A DNA stretch of 64,000 nucleotides from Paraburkholderia sp. LEh10 (lineage in GTDB: Bacteria > Pseudomonadota > Gammaproteobacteria > Burkholderiales > Burkholderiaceae): NCBI RefSeq assembly GCF_017814945.1, contig NZ_JAGIPX010000029.1:41692-105691 (forward strand). The letters are read 5' to 3'. This document shows, one piece after another, positions 10,444 through 20,049 of this stretch. The position numbers and the translations under genes were made by a program. The notes under the pieces are model-generated. The model made no database searches, was not told the origin of the DNA, and saw only the letters and a list, made by a program, of their open reading frames with translations. Position 1 is the first letter of the stretch. Each line of letters begins with the position of its first letter.

Positions 10444-11217
10444 ATGGGAACGCTAGATTTGCCTATAGATGCCAACTTTCCGACAACAGAACAAGCATTT
10501 TCAATCCGCGTGCCAAACGGTGGAGGCGTTGCCATCCTTGCCGAGGCTAACGGCATCAATCCCGAGAGCGGGCTGGGAGGTATTGGAGTCAGGGGCAATG
10601 CCGATGGAAACGGCACTGGAGTTTTTGGTGAAGGTCAGGTCGGGGTGGTCGCAGTGGGAACCCAATTTGGCCTCTTCGCTCAGGGGAGTCCTGGTCCTGC
10701 CGGTAAGTTCGAGGGGAGCGTCGAGGTGCAGAACGATCTCACAGTCGGTGGCCGCATTCTGGGAAACGTCGGTATCGAGGGACAACTCACTACAGGTGGA
10801 AATGCCGAAATCCAGGGAAGCCTCACCGTAAGCGGGCAGAACCTGCTCGATAAATTTGCGACACTTGAGAACGAAATTCAAAGCATCCGCTCAACGAGCG
10901 GGAGAACAAATTTTGGGGTGCCCGTCAGTCCGCCGATCCCGGGAACTCGACCGACCCTGAAGATAACGCCGAACATTAATAATGGTAAACATAACTTCCT
11001 GATCGAGATGAGTTCTGGCTTCATAGACCACATCCATATCATCGTGCATGAAAGCAATCCGGCGACCTCCGATAGTGATTTCCCTGTATCTGGAAAATCA
11101 GCCCTTTTAGGTCTTAACGAAGGTAGATATACGTTGGTGGCTACGGATAGAACGGCGGATCCTAACGACAACACAGGACTTTTGTGGAGCACGCCGGCTG
11201 ACGTGACCGTCCCGTAA
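10444..11217 (+). CDS. Orphan repeat-rich, fibre-like protein
   Basis: A 257-residue protein. Residues ~18-85 carry Gly-rich repeats (GGIGVRG, GTGVFGEG, VGVVAVG, FGLFAQG), followed by strand-turn repeats (VEVQNDLTVGGRILGNVGIEGQLTTGGNAEIQGS contains such units) that resemble the beta-helical shafts of tail-fibre or autotransporter-like proteins. Then comes a short coiled-coil-like helix (LLDKFATLENEIQSIRS, ~140-156) and a C-terminal beta-sandwich-like domain (~165-257). No signal peptide is evident. Base composition is lower in GC than the neighbours, suggesting recent arrival. It stands alone next to the integrase remnant. I do not recognise the family by name, and the function is unknown. 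Confidence 0.6.
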   Translation: MGTLDLPIDANFPTTEQAFSIRVPNGGGVAILAEANGINPESGLGGIGVRGNADGNGTGVFGEGQVGVVAVGTQFGLFAQGSPGPAGKFEGSVEVQNDLTVGGRILGNVGIEGQLTTGGNAEIQGSLTVSGQNLLDKFATLENEIQSIRSTSGRTNFGVPVSPPIPGTRPTLKITPNINNGKHNFLIEMSSGFIDHIHIIVHESNPATSDSDFPVSGKSALLGLNEGRYTLVATDRTADPNDNTGLLWSTPADVTVP

Positions 11218-11262
11218 GACAGTATGGACACGCTCCTGTGATAGAGCGTTTGCAACGCTTAA

Positions 11263-11839
11263 ACGGACAAGGCCGACAAGCTGATTAAACAGTGGCAAGG
11301 TGACACAGACTATATTTTTAATGGTCCCGACAAACTATTGGCGGAAGCCGCCAAGTCTTTGTGTAGCAAGACGTCTGGCGCCGTGCAAGTTCGTGAAAAA
11401 GTGGAGGCGGAACGCTCGCCATTCGATACTTCTACTTTCTCACTCAAGGATTTTGTCGCAGCTGGCCAGAGCTCAGAGGGCCGCGATCTCTTTTCGACGC
11501 CCACAGTGAGAGCCCGTTATCAGCTTCCAAGCAGCCGTCGGGGCACAGCTCAACCGAGCGGCCGTAGTGGGTCGAGTCCGGAAGTTCGTGCCGCGCTTGC
11601 AGCGGATGCACCGCGTACGAACTGCGATCTTCGGCAACCGGCCATGTGCAGTCATTGGTTTCCAAGGCATGGTAGGACAGTCGAACGGCGGCTTTGCACC
11701 GTATAGCTGTCCGTCACCTGCGATCGGACAAGCAGTCAAATCAGCGCTACATACGGCGGCCGCAAATCAAAGCAGTTGTGCTGACAGTTCAACCGGAAAA
11801 ACTAACCTGTTCATCACAATTGAAGTCGTACCGCTTGCC
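11263..11839 (+). other. Possible truncated ORF, then no gene
   Basis: From 11263 to about 11525 one frame stays open with protein-like composition (DKLIKQWQGDTDYIFNGPDK; FSLKDFVAAGQSSEGRDLFS), but it has no good start codon or ribosome site; the first usable start is TTG 11338. Downstream the frame loses character and ends at 11706. It is probably a remnant of a gene that followed the fibre-like protein. I see nothing convincing between 11525 and the end of the LysR gene. Confidence 0.25.
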
Positions 11840-12748
11840 TTACTCGACCTTCGCTTTGCCCGGTGCGTGCGCGGCTATTTCGCACGCGAGGTGAACAAAA
11901 GAGCCTAGCGCAGCGGGCGGGTTGGGTTCCTTCCACGCGAGGTAGAGTTCGCTTTGCGCGTGCTGTTCGCGCAGCGGACGATAAACGACGTTGTCCATGT
12001 GCGTTCGTTGAACCGACGCAGGTACGAGCGTCACACCAAACCCGGCGCTTACGAGGCCAAGGGACGCGTAGATCTGCCCCATTTCAAAGCTCGTGGAAGG
12101 AGAAAATCCGGCAAGTGCGCACAACTGGTTGATGGTGGCGTGATAGTCCGGCGCGACATCCTTCTGATAATTGATCACGCGCAACTGCATACAGTCCTTG
12201 ATGGAAATCTGCCGTTTGGCGGCGAGTGGATTGTCCTTAGCGATGGCAACGTAAAACGGCTCCCGAAGCAACAAGACGCTGTTCAGTTGCGTATCCGGTG
12301 GCAAAGAGCGGACGAATGCCAGATCGACGTCCCCTCGGTTCAGGGCATTGATCTGTTCCGCAGAAGAAAACCATCGAAGTTCGACTGTCACCGCGGGATA
12401 ACGCTGCTGGAATTCACGCAAGAGCGGTGGCAGCAGCGTGTACGCGATGTGTTCGAAGAACCCGACCGCTACGCGGCCGATTTCCCCTCTTGCTGCGCGT
12501 CGCGAATCCACGATCGCAGAGTTCGTCTCCGCCAGAATTCGCTTGGCCCGATCTTCGAAAACCTGGCCCGCCGATGAAAGAAGCACTCGTTTGCCCCGGC
12601 GCTCAAAAAGCGCTACGCCGATTTCCTCTTCCAGTTCCCGTATCTGCCGGCTCAACGGCGGCTGCGCCATGTGCAGTTCATCCGCCGCCTTCGTGAAGTT
12701 GAGTGTGCGTGCCACCGTCAGAAAGTAGCGAAGATGACGCAGTTCCAT
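11840..12748 (-). CDS. LysR-family transcriptional regulator
   Basis: A 302-residue LysR protein. The N-terminal winged helix MELRHLRYFLTVARTLNFTKAADELHMAQPPLSRQIRELEEEIG is canonical, close to the BenM/CatM branch. The effector-binding domain (about 90-300) shows the two-lobed pattern and includes LVPASVQRTHM. It is transcribed divergently from the PhyH gene across a 104-bp gap containing a GTATCGATAC palindrome. LysR regulators usually control the divergent gene and their own, so the PhyH-YdiJ-MFS-ALDH block is the likely target, with a small organic acid as the probable inducer. Confidence 0.92.
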   Translation of the reverse strand: MELRHLRYFLTVARTLNFTKAADELHMAQPPLSRQIRELEEEIGVALFERRGKRVLLSSAGQVFEDRAKRILAETNSAIVDSRRAARGEIGRVAVGFFEHIAYTLLPPLLREFQQRYPAVTVELRWFSSAEQINALNRGDVDLAFVRSLPPDTQLNSVLLLREPFYVAIAKDNPLAAKRQISIKDCMQLRVINYQKDVAPDYHATINQLCALAGFSPSTSFEMGQIYASLGLVSAGFGVTLVPASVQRTHMDNVVYRPLREQHAQSELYLAWKEPNPPAALGSFVHLACEIAAHAPGKAKVE

Positions 12749-12762
12749 TTGGAACCTCTTAG

Positions 12763-12772
12763 GTATCGATAC
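12763..12772. promoter_or_regulatory. Candidate LysR operator in divergent promoter
   Basis: The perfect palindrome GTATCGATAC sits in the 104-bp region between the divergent LysR and PhyH genes, within a T-N11-A-like context. An AT-rich stretch (TTATTATATCTTTTACATT) follows and could hold the promoter. Position and symmetry fit a LysR recognition site; no binding data are available. Confidence 0.4.
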
Positions 12773-12852
12773 GCAACTTATTATATCTTTTACATTGAAC
12801 GTGATCGCTCTTAGGATCGTGACATCACACCAACGAGTCAGGAGATCCCCTC

Positions 12853-13659
12853 ATGAAACTTACCGCGTCACAGTTGGAAGCGTACGAGCGCGATGGGTTC
12901 GTTGTTCTGCCGGAGCTTTTCTCGGAAGAAGAAGTCGAGCATATGAAGAGCGAATTGCGTCGAATCCAGAAGATCGACACCGACCATCTTGTCCGTGAAA
13001 AAACGGGCGGCATCGCAAAGACGATCTACAAAGTGCACGAGACCGAAAGTCCGACGGCATCCGCCGTTTTTCACTCCGGAGTGCGCTCTCCCAGATTGCT
13101 CGAGCCGGCACAACAACTGATCGACGATCCCGAACTCTACGTCTATCACACGAAGTGCAATCTGAAGACGGCAATCGACGGTTCCGTCTGGCAATGGCAT
13201 CAGGACTTCGGCACCTGGCATATCGACGGCGTGAAGGAGCCGCGAATGACAACCGCGTTGGTCATGCTCGACGAGCCGACCGAAATGGGCGGATGTCTTT
13301 ACTTCATCCCTGGAAGCCACAAACTGGGTTCACTCGATCCGGCGTTCGATGAGGCAACCGGGTACCGCTTTTACGTGGTACCCAAGCCGACGATGCTCGA
13401 TATCTTGTCCAGCCATCCCAAGGCCGTGCCTATCATCGGCCGCCCGGGGACGGTCGTGTTCTTCGACGCCAACATCGTGCATTCGTCGGGTCACAACCTG
13501 TCGGGCGACGATAGATGGCAGGCCTATGTCGTCTACAACCAGGTGAAGAACAAACCTGAAGAAGTCGAGCAGCCGCGACCGGATTATGTGCGCTCGACCA
13601 ATTTCGCTCCTCTCGAGGTTGGGTCGGACGAGATTCTCGACAGAGTTCAGATCGGCTGA
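12853..13659 (+). CDS. Phytanoyl-CoA dioxygenase (PhyH) family Fe(II)/2-oxoglutarate enzyme
   Basis: A 268-residue PhyH-family oxygenase. The iron triad appears as H116 and D118 in QWHQDFGTWH and the distal His at ~210 in NIVHSSGHN; the beta-strand phrases MGGCLYFIPGSHK and GTVVFFDANIVH are typical. Such enzymes hydroxylate a substrate while converting 2-oxoglutarate to succinate and CO2; the substrate is unknown. The start ATG has AGGAGA upstream. It is the first gene of a block with the YdiJ-type dehydrogenase, an MFS carrier and an aldehyde dehydrogenase, divergent from LysR. A hairpin follows its stop, so downstream genes may be transcribed at a lower level. Confidence 0.88.
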   Translation: MKLTASQLEAYERDGFVVLPELFSEEEVEHMKSELRRIQKIDTDHLVREKTGGIAKTIYKVHETESPTASAVFHSGVRSPRLLEPAQQLIDDPELYVYHTKCNLKTAIDGSVWQWHQDFGTWHIDGVKEPRMTTALVMLDEPTEMGGCLYFIPGSHKLGSLDPAFDEATGYRFYVVPKPTMLDILSSHPKAVPIIGRPGTVVFFDANIVHSSGHNLSGDDRWQAYVVYNQVKNKPEEVEQPRPDYVRSTNFAPLEVGSDEILDRVQIG

Positions 13660-13674
13660 ACTTGCGCGGGCGTG

Positions 13675-13703
13675 GCTCGCCAGGGCGCGTGTACCTGGCG
13701 AGC
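13675..13703 (+). terminator. Strong hairpin after the PhyH gene
   Basis: GCTCGCCAGG (13675-13684) pairs perfectly with CCTGGCGAGC (13694-13703) around a 9-nt loop. No T-run follows. It may stabilise the mRNA end, or partly terminate between the dioxygenase and dehydrogenase genes in the 228-bp gap. Confidence 0.45.
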
Positions 13704-13887
13704 AGCGGCAAGTCACGTCAACCGAGTAAGCCTTAACTCCCGAATGTCGGACGGCCGACTCGTGACCTCGCGTTTTCTCTCCGAATGCGGAAATGGCAAC
13801 GACACGTCAGGCCTCTTCTTCTGATGGACGCAGGCGAAGCAAACGTACGCAGAGTGCCGCCCAAGGACGCATTAAAGGTAAAGCGAC

Positions 13888-16800
13888 ATGAAGGTCATAA
13901 AGCTAAAACTAGAAGAAGCACGAGACACTACCTCTGAAGCAGCGTTTCTCGAAGCTTTGCGAGTTGCCGGATTGGAAGGCGAAATTGACGTTAGCCACGC
14001 GACTCGCACGGTACTCGCAACGGACAACTCGATCTATCAGCGCAAACCGACGGCTGCGATCTTCCCTCGCAACGCCGACGACGTTGAGCGCATCGCGCGG
14101 CTGCTCGCCGAGGAGCGATTTCGAAGCATCGTGGTATCGCCCCGAGGCGGTGGAACCGGGACCAACGGTCAGTCATTGACCGACGGTATTGTCGTCGACC
14201 TGTCCCGCCACATGAACCGCATCATTGAGATCGATCCGATCAAGCGCACGGCAAGGGTTCAGGCAGGCGTCGTCAAGGATCAATTGAATGCGGCTCTCAA
14301 ACCGCACGGATTATTCTTTGCTCCGGAACTGTCGACGTCGAATCGCGCCACGATTGGTGGAATGATCAGCACGGACGCCAGCGGACAAGGCAGCTGTACC
14401 TACGGAAAAACGCGCGACCATGTCATCGCTCTGAAGAGCGTATTGCTTGGAGGCGTTCCGCTCGTCTCCGAACCGGTCGACGATGCAGCACTGGATCAAC
14501 TTTGCGCACGGACGGATATTGTCGGACGGGCCTACAAAATTGCCCGCGAAGTTTCCGACAGCCGGGCTGAGCTCATACGGGACACTTTCCCGCCGCTTAA
14601 TCGCTGCTTGACGGGCTACGATCTCGCGCATCTTCGCGAGCATGACGGAAGGCTGAACCTGAATAGCCTCATCTGCGGCGGGGAGGGTACGCTCGGCTTC
14701 GTTGTAGAAGCAACATTGAACGTGCTGTCGATACCGCTTCATTCAGCGCTGGTGAATATCCAGTATGAGGGATTCATGGATGCGCTAAGGGATGCGCGTG
14801 CACTGATGGAGCATCGACCGCTGTCGATCGAGACGGTGGATTCCACGGTACTTTCGCTGGCCCGGGATGACATTGTCTGGAGTTCGATATCCGAGTTTTT
14901 TCCGGACCATAACGAGGAAGCAAGCGCTCAGGGTATCAACCTTATTGAATTCAGCGCCGATGATCTCGGTCAGCTTCAGACTCGCATCGCTGAATTTGTT
15001 AAGCACATTTGCACGGAGCAAAGCGTTCGCCGTCTGGGTCACACGATCGCCTGGGGAGATGCGGCGGTCAGCCGTCTCTATGCGATGCGAAAGCGCGCAG
15101 TCGGCCTGCTTGGCAACGTACGCGGAAGAAGGCGGCCGCAACCGTTTGTCGAGGACACGGCTGTTCCTCCGGAGCAGCTTGCGGAGTACATCGCAGAGTT
15201 TCGCGCGTTGCTCGATTCCTATGGTTTGAAGTATGGGATGTTCGGGCATGTCGACGCTGGCGTGCTGCACGTGCGTCCTGCGCTCGATCTGAGGGACCCC
15301 GGTGATGCTGCCTTGATCAGGCCCATCTCGGATGCCGTTTCGGCGCTCACGATGAAATACGGAGGACTTCTTTGGGGAGAGCACGGGAAGGGCTTGCGTT
15401 CGGAATATGCACCGACCTTCTTTGGGCGCCTTTACCCGTCCTTGCAGCAAATCAAGGCAGCGTTTGATCCGTATAACCAGCTCAATCCGGGCAAGATCGC
15501 CGTACCGGCAGGCGTGGATGGCACGCTTCTCAAGATCGATTCCGCCACTTTCTCGGGTGAACTCAATCGTGAGATCAGCCAAGCTGTGTGGGAAGCGAAC
15601 AGTGACGCCGTCCAATGTAACGGCAATGGCGCTTGCTTCAATTTCGATCCGGACGATTCGATGTGTCCTTCATGGAAAGCGACACGTCAACGCATTCATT
15701 CTCCGAAAGGCCGTGCGTCGTTGATGCGTGAGTGGTTACGTCTGCAGGTGGCCGCAGGTACCGATCTGATCGCTCGGCCGCGTGCGAAACGCTTGCCCGT
15801 ACGGTTCATCAATTCGTTGCGTCGAGGGCGAAACAAGGATGACTTCTCGCACGAAGTATATGAGGCGATGAGCGGCTGCCTCGCTTGCAAGTCTTGCGTC
15901 GCTCAATGTCCTGTCAAGGTGAACGTGCCGGAGTTCCGATCGCGATTTCTGGAGCATTACCACACACGATATCTTCGCCCGGCTCGCGACTACATGATCG
16001 CTTCTCTCGAACACACGATTCCGCGACTGGTCTCTGTGCCAGGGGGGCGACAGCTTTACAACCGCGTTGTGGAAAATCGGTTTGCACGACTTTTGCTTAA
16101 GCATATTGTTGGGGTAGTCGATACACCCAGTATCGCGCAGAGCGAAGCCGGGAAATCGAACCGATGCGCTATCGCGACGCCTGAGATTCTAATGCGGATG
16201 AATGCAAGCGAACGGAGCCGCTGCGTGGTTTTTGTTCGCGACACCTTCACGAGCTTCTTCAATGGCGACGTGGAGACTGCTTTTGTCGCGCTTGCGGAGT
16301 CTTTGGGATTTCGTGTGTTTTTCGCACCCTTTCATCCGAATGGGAAGCCTCTTCACGTTCTGGGCTTTCTGACGCGGTTCGCGCGGGCCGCGCAAAAGAA
16401 CGCGCAGGCGCTGATCGATATTGCAAACACAGGTGTCACGCTGGTTGGCGTCGATCCGGCCATGACGCTGACGTATCGCCAGGAATATTCCAAAGTACTC
16501 GGGGGCGAAAACGTCCCGAATGTGTTGTTGCCACAAGAGTGGCTCGCGACTGCGACCAGCGCGTCGCGCGCGCCCAAAGATGCACGCGGGTCGTTCACGT
16601 TACTAGCTCATTGCACCGAGAAGACGAATGCCGCGCAAGCTACAGCACTCTGGAAAACGGTCTTTGCCGCAGCAGGTCTGGACTTGGCGATGCCTTCGAC
16701 GGGCTGTTGCGGAATGTCCGGCACTTACGGTCATGAAGCGAGGAACGTGACCACATCGAGCGACATTTTCGCGCTGTCGTGGGCGTACCAGATTCCTGCG

Positions 16801-16938
16801 TCCGCTCAACCGCTCGTGAGCGAGGAAGGTCCGGAGGTCCTGGCAACAGGCTATTCCTGCCGCTGTCAGGTCAAGCGTCTGCGAGGCAAGACGCTTCGTC
16901 ATCCCGTGCAGGTGCTCGCGGAAATCTACCGCCGATAG
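13888..16938 (+). CDS. YdiJ-type FAD/Fe-S dehydrogenase (2-hydroxyacid oxidising family)
   Basis: A 1016-residue fusion matching the length of E. coli YdiJ. The N-terminal FAD-binding PCMH domain includes SPRGGGTGTNGQSLTDG (~90-106). A FAD-linked oxidase C-domain follows, then Fe-S motifs: CNGNGACFN...MCPSWKAT (~572-593) and C664-C667-C670-C674 in CLACKSCVAQCP. The C-terminal CCG-type part includes STGCCGMSGTYGHE. YdiJ relatives oxidise D-2-hydroxyacids, including D-2-hydroxyglutarate and D-lactate, and pass electrons on through the Fe-S centres. The ATG at 13888 follows AAAGGTAAAG. It sits between the PhyH oxygenase and an MFS carrier. If it makes 2-oxoglutarate it could supply the dioxygenase, but the substrate is inferred only. 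Confidence 0.88.
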   Translation: MKVIKLKLEEARDTTSEAAFLEALRVAGLEGEIDVSHATRTVLATDNSIYQRKPTAAIFPRNADDVERIARLLAEERFRSIVVSPRGGGTGTNGQSLTDGIVVDLSRHMNRIIEIDPIKRTARVQAGVVKDQLNAALKPHGLFFAPELSTSNRATIGGMISTDASGQGSCTYGKTRDHVIALKSVLLGGVPLVSEPVDDAALDQLCARTDIVGRAYKIAREVSDSRAELIRDTFPPLNRCLTGYDLAHLREHDGRLNLNSLICGGEGTLGFVVEATLNVLSIPLHSALVNIQYEGFMDALRDARALMEHRPLSIETVDSTVLSLARDDIVWSSISEFFPDHNEEASAQGINLIEFSADDLGQLQTRIAEFVKHICTEQSVRRLGHTIAWGDAAVSRLYAMRKRAVGLLGNVRGRRRPQPFVEDTAVPPEQLAEYIAEFRALLDSYGLKYGMFGHVDAGVLHVRPALDLRDPGDAALIRPISDAVSALTMKYGGLLWGEHGKGLRSEYAPTFFGRLYPSLQQIKAAFDPYNQLNPGKIAVPAGVDGTLLKIDSATFSGELNREISQAVWEANSDAVQCNGNGACFNFDPDDSMCPSWKATRQRIHSPKGRASLMREWLRLQVAAGTDLIARPRAKRLPVRFINSLRRGRNKDDFSHEVYEAMSGCLACKSCVAQCPVKVNVPEFRSRFLEHYHTRYLRPARDYMIASLEHTIPRLVSVPGGRQLYNRVVENRFARLLLKHIVGVVDTPSIAQSEAGKSNRCAIATPEILMRMNASERSRCVVFVRDTFTSFFNGDVETAFVALAESLGFRVFFAPFHPNGKPLHVLGFLTRFARAAQKNAQALIDIANTGVTLVGVDPAMTLTYRQEYSKVLGGENVPNVLLPQEWLATATSASRAPKDARGSFTLLAHCTEKTNAAQATALWKTVFAAAGLDLAMPSTGCCGMSGTYGHEARNVTTSSDIFALSWAYQIPASAQPLVSEEGPEVLATGYSCRCQVKRLRGKTLRHPVQVLAEIYRR

Positions 16939-17016
16939 TCATTAAATTCAACTGTCGACGCAGCGCTGTTCGCCGTGCAGACAAAGTTATTATGATGATA
17001 TAAGGAGACCGATGTG

Positions 17017-18318
17017 ATGGAGAAGTCGAAGAAGTTAAAGCGCATACAGGTGGTATCGATAGCGCTTCTGACGCTGGCCGGGATCGTCAACTACCTCGAC
17101 CGCAGCACGTTGTCTATCGCAAACCATTCCGTCAGCGGTGAACTCGGGTTGTCGGCATCTCAGATGGGGATACTGCTGTCTGCCTTTTCGTTCGCCTACG
17201 CCTTTGCGCAACTGCCGGTTGGCGTGCTACTGGACAAGTTCGGATCGCGAGTGATGCTTGGACTTGGAATGTTCGTCTGGTCCGCCGCTCAGCTTAGTGG
17301 AGGGCTTATAACGAGTCTTCATCAGTTCATCATTGCGCGCATCGCGCTTGGAGTAGGTGAATCGCCAAACTTTCCCGCTGGCGCGAAGGTCGTCAGCGAG
17401 TGGTTCGGAATTCGCGAGCGGGGTCGGCCTACGGGCATCTTCATAACTTCGTCGACGATTGGGCCGGCTCTCGCGCCCCCGATCTTGACCGTAATGATGC
17501 TGTCGTTCGGTTGGCGGCAAATGTTCATGATCATGGGCGGCTTCGGAATTGCGGTGTCGATTGGCTGGTACTTGATCTATCGCGACCGAAGAAGCGTAAA
17601 GCTTTCAGATGAAGAAGCTGCGTATCTGAACGAAGGTGCAAGTGATACCAAGGTCGAGCGAAAGATGACCATGTCGGAATGGCGCGGTCTGTTTCTGACG
17701 CGTAGCACCTGGGGCATGATTCTTGGCAATGCGGGCATCATCTATATGCTGTGGCTCTATCTGACGTGGCTGCCTGCGTATCTCGAGCGCGAGCGTCATT
17801 TGTCGCTCTCAAGCACCGGATGGTTGGTGTCGATCCCGTATCTCTTCGGCACGATTGGCATGCTGTCGAGCGGCTTCGTTGCCGATGCGTTGCAGGCCCG
17901 CGGTATCGCGCCGATTCGAAGCCGAAAATGGCCGATCTGTGTTGGTCTGATTGGCGGGGCCGCATTCACGGTGCCCGCTGCGTTCACCCCGAATCTGACG
18001 CTTGCGATCTTCTATCTCAGCGTAGTGATGTTCTTTGTCCAAATGGCGTGCGGCGCGAGCTGGGCGCTTGTGTCCGTGGCTGCGCCCCGGCACATGGCGG
18101 CATCCCTCGCGAGTATTCAGAACTTCGGCGGTTATTTCGGCGGCTCGTTTGCGCCTTTTGTTACCGGTGTCGTCGTTGATCGGACGCATTCGTTTGTCGA
18201 CGCCTTCCTCATCAGCGCCGGTATCGCGCTTCTTGCTGCGCTCGTCTACGCACTGGTCGTTGGGAAACGCGTCGACGAACCGGAGGTCGTCGTGTCGACA
18301 CCGCCACTCGCGACGTAA
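17017..18318 (+). CDS. MFS transporter, anion:cation symporter (ACS) type
   Basis: A 433-residue 12-helix carrier. LTLAGIVNYLDRSTLSIA at the N-terminus and GVLLDKFGSR in the loop between helices 2 and 3 are the typical ACS-family (glucarate/hexuronate/tartrate-like) signatures. ATG 17017 is preferred over the adjacent GTG 17014 because AAGGAG at 17002-17007 is spaced 9 nt from it. The ACS family imports carboxylates with protons or cations, so this is probably the uptake system for the acid handled by the neighbouring dehydrogenases. Confidence 0.88.
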   Translation: MEKSKKLKRIQVVSIALLTLAGIVNYLDRSTLSIANHSVSGELGLSASQMGILLSAFSFAYAFAQLPVGVLLDKFGSRVMLGLGMFVWSAAQLSGGLITSLHQFIIARIALGVGESPNFPAGAKVVSEWFGIRERGRPTGIFITSSTIGPALAPPILTVMMLSFGWRQMFMIMGGFGIAVSIGWYLIYRDRRSVKLSDEEAAYLNEGASDTKVERKMTMSEWRGLFLTRSTWGMILGNAGIIYMLWLYLTWLPAYLERERHLSLSSTGWLVSIPYLFGTIGMLSSGFVADALQARGIAPIRSRKWPICVGLIGGAAFTVPAAFTPNLTLAIFYLSVVMFFVQMACGASWALVSVAAPRHMAASLASIQNFGGYFGGSFAPFVTGVVVDRTHSFVDAFLISAGIALLAALVYALVVGKRVDEPEVVVSTPPLAT

Positions 18319-18394
18319 CCGGTCTGCACAGGGCGGCATAACCGTTCAAAGACATCCGATACACGGAAAGACTTCTTTTATTTGGCGAAGTTAA

Positions 18395-19839
18395 ATGAAT
18401 CAGTATAGAAACCTGATCAACGGTGAATGGGTGGCCGGCGATCACTGGCGACCCAATGTGAGCCCTCTTCGGACAGCAACGATGTAATCGGTGAGTACGC
18501 CGATGCCGATGCGCCGCAGACCGAAATCGCAGCCGCTGCGGCACGTGAGGCCTTTCGTTCATGGTCGAAGAGTGGTCCACAGGAACGCTTTGACTTATTA
18601 GACCGGACGGCCTTGATCATCTTGTCTAGGAAGGCGGAGCTGGCGAGACTGCTATCGCGAGAAGAGGGTAAGACGCTTTCGGAAGCAGCCGCCGAAGTGC
18701 AGCGAGCGGGGCAGATCTTCAAGTTCTTCGCCGGAGAAGCGTTGCGAACCGATGGTGAATTGCTTCCATCGATTAGATCAGGTCTGACGGTCGAGGTCAC
18801 GCGTGAACCGATAGGCGTAGTCGGTCTCATCACGCCGTGGAACTTTCCGATTGCAATACCGGCCTGGAAGATTGCACCGGCGCTTGCGTATGGGAATTGT
18901 GTCGTGATCAAGCCAGCAGAATTGGTGCCGGGATGTGCTTGGGAACTCGTGAAGATCCTGTTTGACGCCGGGGCTCCGCCGGGTGTCGTCAACCTGTTGA
19001 TGGGCCCCGGTGCGGCGGTGGGCGAAGCGCTGGTGATGTCATCCAACGTCGACGCAATCAGCTTCACGGGCTCGGCGATGACGGGTCAAGCCGTCGCCGC
19101 GAAATGCGTGTCGAGCGGAAAAAAGGTGCAGCTTGAAATGGGAGGTAAGAACCCGATGGTCGTGGTCGACGACGCCGATATGGACGTTGCTGTCGAAGCC
19201 TGCATCAACGGATCTTTCTATTCGACTGGACAACGCTGCACTGCATCGAGTCGTCTGATCGTCAGTAGCGGCATTCACGACTCATTCGTCGAAGCAATGC
19301 ATGCACGCATGAGAGTGCTGAAGGTAGGCAACCCGCTGGATTCGCAAACGCAGATAGGACCGGTCGTCGATGCGAGGCAGCTTGCGCAGGACGAGCGATA
19401 TATTCAACTCGCAGGGCGTGAAGGCGGAAGCGTGTTCGGCGGTGCTCGTGTAGATGCCGACACGGAAGGATTTTTTCTCGCGCCTGCATTGGTGACCGGT
19501 ACGCACCCATCCATGACGATTAATCAGGAAGAGGTGTTCGGCCCGGTTGCGTCGGTCATTCAGGTCAATGATTATGACGAGGCGCTTGCAGTAGCCAACG
19601 ATACGCGCTTTGGATTGTCCGCGGGAATTTGCACGACGTCGCTCAAGTACGCAAGCCATTTCAAGCGAAACGTCGAGGCCGGCATGGTGATGATCAACAC
19701 GCCGACGGCCGGGGTCGACTACCATGTGCCGTTCGGCGGTCGCAAAAAGTCCAGCTACGGAGCGAGAGAGCAGGGCAGCTATGCGCGAGAGTTCTTCACG
19801 ACGGTGAAAACCGCTTACATCGCGGCGGGTATCGTGTGA
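18395..19839 (+). CDS. NAD(P)-dependent aldehyde dehydrogenase with an early frameshift
   Basis: An ALDH-superfamily enzyme, close to the 2-oxoglutarate-semialdehyde dehydrogenase type. ATG 18395 opens the family N-terminus MNQYRNLINGEWVAGDHW, but after about 24 codons that frame must shift by one base near 18466 to join SSDSNDVIGEYAD and the rest. The main frame is open only from ATG 18427. The body is intact: TPWNFPIAIPAWKIAPALA, LEMGGKNPMVV with the general-base Glu, and the catalytic Cys in TGQRCTASSRL (~271 from 18427). One base appears lost in AGCCCTCTTCGG. This is either a sequencing error or a real lesion at the 5' end; without repair the N-terminus would be wrong and expression doubtful. 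It is last in the PhyH-YdiJ-MFS block. Confidence 0.85.
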
Positions 19840-20049
19840 CCTAGGATCCCTCGCCCCATTGTATGAGGTGCACTAGTTAATGCGAACAGCCGAGGATCCT
19901 CAAAGTTAAAACGTTCGGATCATTGGCGAGTATTGCGGTGTGAAAAAGAATGGCCTCGGTCTTCCGCAGCACTTGGAAGGCCGGTTCAACAGTCGGAGCG
20001 ACGCGACCAGTCTTTCGACGCCCGGATCTTATGCGTGTCGATCGATGCG

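Noticed and set aside
19850..19910. AGGATCC-type inverted repeat after the aldehyde dehydrogenase gene
   Set aside because: Short arms with a large loop and no T-run; not convincing as a terminator.
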